Assembly (NCBI RefSeq): GCF_000003815.2
Contig: NC_049982.1
Span: forward strand, 24,873,446 to 24,913,738
Reading direction: 5' to 3'
Source: Branchiostoma floridae
Lineage: Eukaryota; Chordata; Leptocardii; Amphioxiformes; Branchiostomatidae
DNA: 40,293 nucleotides
Shown here piece after piece: positions 33,290-40,293 of the stretch. A program made the position numbers and the translations under genes. The notes beneath the pieces are model-generated. The model saw nothing but the letters and a program-made list of their open reading frames with translations, made no database searches and was not told the DNA's origin. Each line of letters starts with the position of its first letter. Within the stretch, counting starts at the first letter, position 1.

Positions 33290-36200
33290 ATGGCTCCTCC
33301 TGTGGACATTGGAAACACGTGCACACAGGCAAAGGTAATTATAATAATTCTGCTCTTTTGCAATGTTACTGAAATTACTACTGAGTACTTGCTCTCTGTA
33401 GCCTGGAGGGGCTGAATTGCAAGGGTCTGGAAATAAAGTGTATTGGCAGAGCCTGTACACTGTGAACACCTAGACCACAGTACGACTGTCGCAGGTGTAG
33501 CCACATGAATGTAGGGTTTGAGCCACTTACACTTTGAAGGACCCCTACTTTTATCAATAAGTGTGGTGGGTTCTTTTACATGCTTGAGGTGTGGCTCTCG
33601 TCAAACATGGGACCTCCCTTTTACATACAGTACTATATCCGAGGGACGTCTCTAACCAACTAGGTATTCGTTTTTACCTAGTGAGTGAAGTGAAGAAAGT
33701 CATTAAGTGCCTTTCCCAAGGGTAATATATTAGTTGCATATCAACAGATTTGAACCCAGGACCTGTAGGTTATGGGCCAAACACCCTGCCATTACACATC
33801 ACTACCAACTTTAGTAATTTTTACAATTTAGTAATGTTCTATATCACATAGACTTAAGCTACCAAAAATTAAACCACAAAACGTATGTTAAAAGGTTTTA
33901 TCATATTACATAACAATTAGGTGAGCATGAGCATGTACACTCACTCAATGATTATGAGTAATCTATATTATAAGTAACTGCTAGCTATAGTGTAAGTGAA
34001 AAACTTTGTGTGAAAAATTAGATTGTTTATCCTACTTTGATCTGTTTGTTTCAGATGTTGGATGAGACCCATGCCTCATCACCTGATGAAATGATAAAAG
34101 GTGTCATGTCAGAGGTATGTACTTAGTACATATGAACTGGTATTGTATTACATATTACAGTATACATTGTACATGGATATTGATATAAAAACCTGTCCAA
34201 CTGACCATCTCTACATAGAGAAGACCTTGACAATATGAACACTTTTTCATGGTCCCATATAATAGATAATTGTTCCAACCCTTTAATACATTATAGGCCA
34301 CACCAATTTTATTTGTTGCTTCTCTGATTCACCTGTCCATTTTTTTTTTCATCTTCAAAAAAAGAAAAAAATCCCGATAAAAAATAATACACACTTTGCT
34401 ATCACAAACCTGGAAATATTACCATTCAGAGCCACATACACATAATTTCTGTGTAAAACCAATGCTGTTTATTCAGAACATTAGGAAGGGATTCCTTGTA
34501 TAAAATGTGCCATTAAACTCCTCAGGTTTTTTTGTGTGTGTGTGTTATAAGAGCAACCGTATATTTTTACCCCAGAACTTTTGAAAAAATGTATTTACAT
34601 ATTTTTTTTTACCTGTCAGCCCAATGTTTTTCTGAAATTAAGTAGGTAGGTAGCACCATGGTTAAGAAATCGATCAGGTTTCATACTTCAATTTCATACG
34701 TGAATGAAATTCATCCGCATATAAGCAACAAATAAATCTGGTGTGGCCTTATGCTTATCTATAGAGGTAGAAATCTAGAAAATGTTTTAATGAGATTTTT
34801 AAAGTTGGTCAACTCAAACCCCAAACCTGCTGCTGCCATTTCTTAAGACTAATATGTAGTCAACACTTATCCTAAATCCTTTGATACATCATCATCATCA
34901 ACACTCACTGACTCCTTTTATGCCTTTCTTCTTACAGGCTGAAATCTATGAAGGGGCTCTGCAATCTTTGGCCAAGCTCAGCGTAGCAAGGGAACAAAAA
35001 TGTAATCAGGTAAGGGTACAAATATCATTGCTTTGGGGCAATGTTTCAGGTGGCACCCATTTTCACTTTAGATGAAACCTGTTAAAAAGATTTTTCCTGC
35101 AATGTTGTCAGAAAGAGAAAACACTTGTGAGTAATTGAGCCAATTGTAAAGAAAATTCTAGTACTACAGTGCATATTGCAACTTTGCTTATACAGCACAT
35201 CAGAGGTCAATCTAGGTCAGGGAATCACTTTACATTGAAGGCATATAGTAATACCTGGAAATAAGGCCGAAGCCAAAACACAATTTGCACCAAAAACAAT
35301 TCACTTCCTATGCTTTCCAGCCATGTTAGTAATTACTAATAGTCATTTCGCATATAATGAGAAATGTTAAGTCAAATCCATTTACAAATACATGTAGACC
35401 CTCGAAACCCTTTCGTCACTTTTTTGTCGCACACTGCCACGAACCCAATCACAGAACTGGAGTGTGCACTGATAAAGGAGCAACTTCCATGAAAAATGAA
35501 GGTGCAACAGATGTGATGATAATGGTATAATCTGTGACATTCCATAGCAGACTCTGATATTTATGATATCAACAATTAACTGTTAGTGCAATTACGGTCA
35601 TGTGACAAGAGTTCATAGGGAAGAAGCAACTTTTGGTTAAGAAAGGGGGCAGCAATAGTCCCAAAAGCCTCATATCTCATCAAGAACTAGGCTTAGGGAC
35701 CAAACACTTAAATTCAATATTATACTTTTCACTCATTTGATATGATCATGATACATTGTATAACATGTATGGACAACTTTAACATATATTGAACTTTTCA
35801 ACAAGTCTGACTTGTCTGACATATCAATTGCACTTCTTATACTTCAAAGAAAGTCAAAGATGCGGTTAAGCGACTGAAGGACAAAATCTCAGAAACAGAA
35901 GCTGAAGAGAAAAAGGTTAGCACATTTATTTGTCAAACTGAAAATGATTCTTATAAAAACTGCAGCCCTTCATGTTATATGGCCAATGTTGCCATTTGTT
36001 TTTTGTTTGGCTGAAAAGAATCCTTGAACATTCTCAAATTGACTGTTGCTAAGTGACATACATTGTGTGTATTACCAACCTGCTGAGTACTAGACTTTTT
36101 ATATTTCCAGCTATGGAATGTCACAGTTAAGGCAGCAGGAAGATTGCCATTTTCTTTAGATCTTTGGAGAAATTTGGCAGACTGTATTTAACTCTAGTAT

Positions 36201-38625
36201 ACCATCTTTACTATAATTGCCTTTATGTGAAAAAAAAATTTGATCCAATGCTGTCATAGGTAACGATTCATATTGATTTGATTCTTTAAGCATCACAAAG
36301 AAATCCAGGCCTTTAAGATGAAGGAGGAGGAGAACCAGGCAGCTCTGAGGAGGAAGGAGGAGGAGAACCAGGCTGCCATGAGGAGGAAGGAGGAAGAGAT
36401 GAGGAAGGAGAAAGAGGAGAGCCAGGCAGCTCTGAGGAGGAAGGAGGAGGAGAACCAGGCAGCTCTGAGGAGGAAGGAGGAGGAGAACCAGGCAGCTCTG
36501 AGGAGGAAGGAGGAGGAGAACCAGGCTGCCATGAGGAGGAAGGAGGAGGAGATGGAAGCCCTGAGGAGGAAATTAGAAATGGTAAATGTGAAATTGCCAA
36601 GTGAACATATTTGATTCCATGATTTTCCTATAGGTAAAGAAATACTGTATGCTTAATAAGGAAATATGCTTAATATATATATATATATACAGAAGGTCAT
36701 GTGCTGCAGTTTTTATAGTTCTATTAGGCTTCTGCTGACATATATTTCAGCCTGTCGTGATGAAATTGCTAGTAAATACTGTAAATTCTTTCTTATATCA
36801 TATTTAGGATGAAGCAACTATCAAGGTGAACAAAGCATCCATAAACGTGAAAGATGAACTGTTGGTGCAAACAGCAGCTGCGCTTAAGGAATCCGACATG
36901 ACTCGTGCAGCAGCTTTTGCTATGAGGGGATTGAAGGCTTCTCAGGAGAGGATGAGGAATGAACTGGACAAGGTAGCCTTTCAGCATATTTATTATTCTT
37001 AATAATTGCATTTTGACCTGTTGCGCTTAAAGGGGCATTCCACTCCAGAAGCGAGTGTTATTTTCTGATAGATGATATTTTTTGGGATACAAATGCACTC
37101 GACTTTTCGCAAAGTTACCTGATTTGTCTTTTAGACAATATTCTTTTCTAAATTAGAGCACCCCCATGCGGACCCGCTTCTAATGTACTGCGCCGTATAT
37201 GAGTTCGCGACTTCCGTCACACCTTCTCGCTAACGGTAGTCGGGATAAGCTTGACAAAGCAGTTTGAAGACTATATCATCTTGGGCTGGGGATATTTGGC
37301 CACTTAACTATAAGGAGTTGAAAGTCGGTCAACGTAAAATGGCGGCACCAAAACTGCTTGTGTGGCCGACGTTGGGCACAATTTCTCGCTAACGGTAGAA
37401 CCGCTGAGCGAACGAAAGTGGAATTGTGGAATTGGACATTTTGGAAGGAACACACAAAGTTTGAAGCTCAGCTGTTCTTGGAATCCAGAGATGTGGTCAC
37501 TTTTGTGGATCATTCTTCTCTAAAAAGGCTACTTTTATACATTAACAAACTACTACAGAATGACCCACAAACGTTCTAATGACGTTTGCGCACACACAGT
37601 CTACCCAAAAAGTGATCCTAAAACATCATAGTATCGAAATCTATACTAGTACTAACCGGTACCTGTTCCCATGATCAAAGCCACGTCCTCCCTCAGCAGC
37701 GCACAATGCATTGGAAGGGTCCTCAAGGGAATTCAAGAACTCGTTTGCTACAATGTTCCCTCTGCGTTTAAGCTTAAACTTGTGGTAAATTTGACCAAAC
37801 AAACTTGATTCAAACATAATTATTTATTCTCTGAGGAATAATAATACTCGTTTCTGGAGTGGAATGCCCCTTTAAAATTTGTATCTGGCACTTCAGATAT
37901 AGCAAAATATAATAATCAAAAACGGAATATAATAATATTATAATTGCAACAATCTGTACCTGACAACCACTTAAGCATGGCTATTTTACGGGGGAACAGA
38001 ATTATTTTGCTGATTGCATATAACATATGGGCCTCGTTCCCGAGCTTTGTCTCAATCTGATTTTGGTTTATTTTCAACTTCAATTCAAGATTAAAGAGGA
38101 GATGAGGAAGGTGAATTCAGCACTTCGCAAGAAAGACAAGCAACTGCAAAGGACTCTGAAGGAGCTTTACGTGAGTTTGTCATTTTGATACATACGTCAC
38201 ATTAGTAAGATGCCTTGGGCAAGAAGGCCCAAAATGCATGAATACCTGCCAATATAATCTGTTAATTTCTGAATTGGTCCAATATCCGGTGCACTGATTT
38301 TTTCAGATCCGGTTTTTCTGGTCTGGGCAAACAAGAAAAAACGGTTTTGTACCAGTGTAAAACCCGGTGTAAAACCCACCCCTTGACAATCTGTTAAAGT
38401 ATGACAGCATCTTTTGATGTTGCTTTAGTATGGCTTTATACTATTTTTATAGTGCTCATACTTTGTGAAAGTTTGGTCTGAAAAAGCAAAAGGTAGCCCA
38501 TGTATGAATCAATTTATCATTTGTCACATTCAAGATATTTGTATTTTTCTTTCTTTCAGGGTTTCAAAGTGCTGCGTGAGGGTGTGGACCGAATGGCTCT
38601 ATCACTCAGGGGTAGGAATCCCTAG
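33290..38625 (+). CDS. Coiled-coil protein with 11-residue repeats, function unknown
   Basis: Exons: 33290-33334, 34055-34114, 34938-35009, 35850-35915, 36291-36581, 36808-36972, 38090-38170 and 38560-38625. Each is a multiple of three and each intron is phase 0, giving 281 residues. The start is the first codon after an acceptor, so an upstream UTR exon is likely; an extra coding exon cannot be excluded. Residues about 60-190 are highly charged and helical. Exon 5 encodes KEEENQAALRR over and over, with variants ending AAMRR and one degenerate block MRKEKEESQ. Eleven-residue periodicity is the hendecad pattern of coiled coils. The following exons (DELLVQTAAALKESD, IKEEMRKVNSALRKKDKQLQ) remain helical, and the protein ends in a basic tail (LSLRGRNP). 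There is no signal peptide or membrane segment, so it is probably cytosolic or cytoskeletal. I do not recognise a family. Confidence 0.72.
33535..33806 (-). mobile_element. tRNA-derived SINE, first intron of the coiled-coil gene
   Basis: On the minus strand it begins GGTAGTGATGTGTAATGGCA and continues with an A-box-like block. It then has a clear RNA polymerase III B box, GGTTCAAATC (33747-33756 on +), preceded by GGTCCTGG. A conserved-looking body with GGGAAAGGCACTTAATGAC follows. Tail and target-site duplications are not clear, so the 3' boundary is approximate. SINEs of this tRNA-headed type are known from amphioxus. Confidence 0.6.
34296..34748. mobile_element. Inverted-repeat element (MITE-like), intron 2 of the coiled-coil gene
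   Basis: The left end GGCCACACCAATTTTATTTG (34296 on) is the near-perfect reverse complement of the right end, which finishes AAATCTGGTGTGGCC at 34748. The arms are about 25 bases with two mismatches. The flanks TTATA and TTATG suggest a short target duplication. The 450-base interior has no ORF, consistent with a non-autonomous DNA transposon. Confidence 0.65.
36318..36545 (+). repeat. Coding 33-base minisatellite
   Basis: Units of GGAGGAGGAGAACCAGGCAG plus CTCTGAGGAGGAA repeat about six times inside exon 5 of the coiled-coil gene. Length 33 preserves frame and adds exactly one hendecad per copy. Near identity of the last units points to recent copy-number change. Confidence 0.9.
37031..37871. 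mobile_element. TTAA-flanked inverted-repeat element (MITE-like), intron 6 of the coiled-coil gene
   Basis: The left end AGGGGCATTCCACTCCAGAA and the right end TTCTGGAGTGGAATGCCCCT are perfect reverse complements. The match extends to 25 bases with one mismatch. Each end is bordered by TTAA (37027-37030 and 37872-37875), the target site of piggyBac-type transposons. The 841-base interior contains a repeated word CTCGCTAACGGTAG (near 37227 and 37384) and a 73-codon ORF without a transposase signature. It is therefore a non-autonomous element. Confidence 0.8.
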
Positions 38626-40229
38626 CTTATCCAACAGGGGATAGATAAATAGGGATCGGCCTGGACAACTTCCAGATGTCAGCAGGCCAGAGGAAGCCAG
38701 ATAACTGTGGATAAGTCATATTGCAACTTCCTATTTAACAGTGATATACATTAGTCAAAGTTCCCAGACTCTGACTTTTTCACTGCCCAAAGTCAGTGTA
38801 GAGTCTGACCAAACCAAGGAGCTACCAGTACATGCACTACTTCTCTTCATTTAAACTGGCAACTTTAATACTGTATGTAACCTTGCTAATTGTATCATAA
38901 GACAGACTAGTCTGCAGACAACTGGCATCTGAATATTGTTCAGTTGTCTATAATGTCAGGCTAAAATTATTTTACAAGATTTGTCTGCAAATTTGGGCCA
39001 CTTATGCAGTTCCTAATGGCCTGTTTACATGTGTGGTGTAAAATATAGGGCTAACAACTGCACCCCCCCTAACCCTTCACCCCACCTCCCAGGTTTATAC
39101 CGAACAAATCATCAAGGGAGCAAAGCAAACAAGTTAGTTATAGGAGCCAGTCATGCCTTGTCACACCAAAAAACAAAGAAAAGCCAACATTGCAAATTAT
39201 TTATAGTGCTACCTTAAATTTAGCACTTTTAGATAATGAAGACATTTTGATCTAAAACAGTATTGAGTAGCTGTTAATTAGGGGCTTCCAAAAATGGGTG
39301 GTGTTCTGGGAGAAAATAATGACAAAAGCACAGGGAATCAAACCCAAAGTGAAAGATACAGGGAATTTCCATTGAGATCTTTGGACAGTGTGGTGCTGAG
39401 TTTGAGGCTTGAATTGACTCCCATTTATTAGAAAAAAAAAAAAACTCCACAGTATTTGAAAGTAAGAATTTGATATTTCCAAACATTTCCAATTATTGTC
39501 ACAACCCTACAGTATAAATAGTAACTAATAGATTGATACTTGCAACAGATACAGTTCAGTTGATAAAGAAGCCCATGTATTATCTACGGTTTTAACCTTT
39601 TGTCTTTGACTTATACATTCCTTCATAGACATGTGAATGTAGTTTCTGCAGTTCTTTTAAAGTACCACTCGCTAAACTTGTGATGTGTTTTAATGACTTT
39701 TATTCATGAAGACAAGTTTCCAAAGGGTTTTAGAGAATGTAAAGTGGTTAAAGAAGAGAGATGTAAATATGAGATAGTATGTACTGTACAGAGTATATGT
39801 TGTATGCTGGGCTCACTCTAGTCTGGATACCAGACTGTTCCCAGGGCCCACAAATAAAAGGCAGCTCTTTGGCACCAGATCTAGCCTTCTCCTAAGGCCT
39901 CAGTATAGCCATGATAGTCTTTGAGGCCATTTAGAACTTAGAAGCTAATACAGTACCAAAGAATCCCACCCAGAGGCCCTGGGATAGACTGGTGACCTGC
40001 TAGTAGTAAGACTCATTGAGAGGAATAGATCAAAGTTGTGCTGCCCTTACGGCTGATTAATCGGCCTATGGCATGATGATGATGGCAGGAGATTTAAGCA
40101 ATTCCAGAAATGACGTTATTATCTTGAAGATTGATGACTGTTGATGGATTTTAATTGATAGAAAATTATGACATCCTAAATTTTCTAGTAACTACAGAAT
40201 GTTTTGTCTTATATTAAGATTAGTTAAAT
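38626..40229. other. 3' region of the coiled-coil gene and intergenic sequence
   Basis: Probably includes the 3' UTR. No second gene is supported. It contains a perfect short palindrome AGTCTGGATACCAGACT at 39820-39836 and a likely repeat-derived stretch ending GGCATGATGATGATGGCAGG near 40070. Confidence 0.4.
39853..39858 (+). terminator. Possible AATAAA signal of the coiled-coil gene
   Basis: First clear AATAAA on this strand that I found after the stop codon, about 1.2 kb downstream. It lies just after the palindrome at 39820 and may belong to a repeat instead. Confidence 0.3.
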
Positions 40230-40293
40230 GGTGGCATTGCATAGTGTAACAGTATGATGCTTTGCGCAAAGCTCAGTGGGCCTGGGTTCGAGA
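40230..40293 (+). mobile_element. tRNA-derived SINE head, cut by the window end
   Basis: GGTGGCATTGCATAGTGTAA resembles a tRNA-like A-box region. It is followed 40 bases later by CCTGGGTTCGAGA, the start of a B box. The spacing is tRNA-like. The CCTGGGTTC word is shared with the SINE at 33535-33806, so both may be one family. Only the first 64 bases are visible. Confidence 0.5.

Noticed and set aside
36293-36600. Antisense Ser/Pro-rich and Ser/Phe/Leu-rich ORFs
   Set aside because: They mirror the 33-base coding repeat on the other strand. The + strand frame is supported by splice sites and phase.
37358-37579. 73-codon ORF within the TTAA element, considered as a transposase remnant
   Set aside because: No DDE/D motif or similarity to piggyBac proteins that I can see, and too short.

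Overview
The window is animal nuclear DNA. It has split genes with GT-AG introns, AATAAA polyadenylation signals, tRNA-derived SINE fragments, short inverted-repeat elements and minisatellites. It contains no bacterial-type operon. The gene families, their divergence from vertebrate homologues and the dense short repeats fit a cephalochordate (amphioxus, Branchiostoma). The species is an inference from style, not a proven match. All exon models below were built by eye from reading frame, splice sites and phase.

Layout: (1) 1-940: the last exon of a C-type lectin-like gene (+) with its polyA signal, preceded by a tiny ORF that resembles a signal peptide. (2) About 1735-9650: no gene, but five head-to-tail units of a repeat. 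Two units are about 2.35 kb and very alike, two are internally deleted and the last is truncated. (3) 10997-14604: a complete six-exon gene (+) for a secreted BRICHOS protein with a furin-type RVRR site and a Cys-rich C-terminus, laid out like chondromodulin. (4) 17270-26085: a complete 14-exon kexin/furin-type proprotein convertase (+). It has a prodomain, a subtilisin domain with an intact Asp/His/Asn/Ser set, a P domain, a Ser/Thr-rich stalk, one transmembrane helix and a short tail. Intron 12 is filled by a minisatellite grown from the exon 12/intron border. (5) 27049-30526 (-): a four-exon leucine-rich-repeat gene resembling the C-terminal half of an NLR, with no NACHT in the window. It is tail-to-tail with the convertase. 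(6) 33290-38625 (+): an eight-exon coiled-coil gene whose introns are all phase 0, with an 11-residue repeat and two inverted-repeat elements in its introns.

The most interesting points are these. The convertase has substitutions at several positions that in furin hold basic substrates, and its own propeptide junction also lacks the usual RxKR site. It lies about 2.7 kb downstream of a gene for a furin-cleavable BRICHOS protein. A minisatellite has re-copied a coding exon end together with its splice donor. There is also a 2.35-kb tandem array and an NLR-like gene that seems to lack its ATPase. There is no evidence that these five genes form one pathway.
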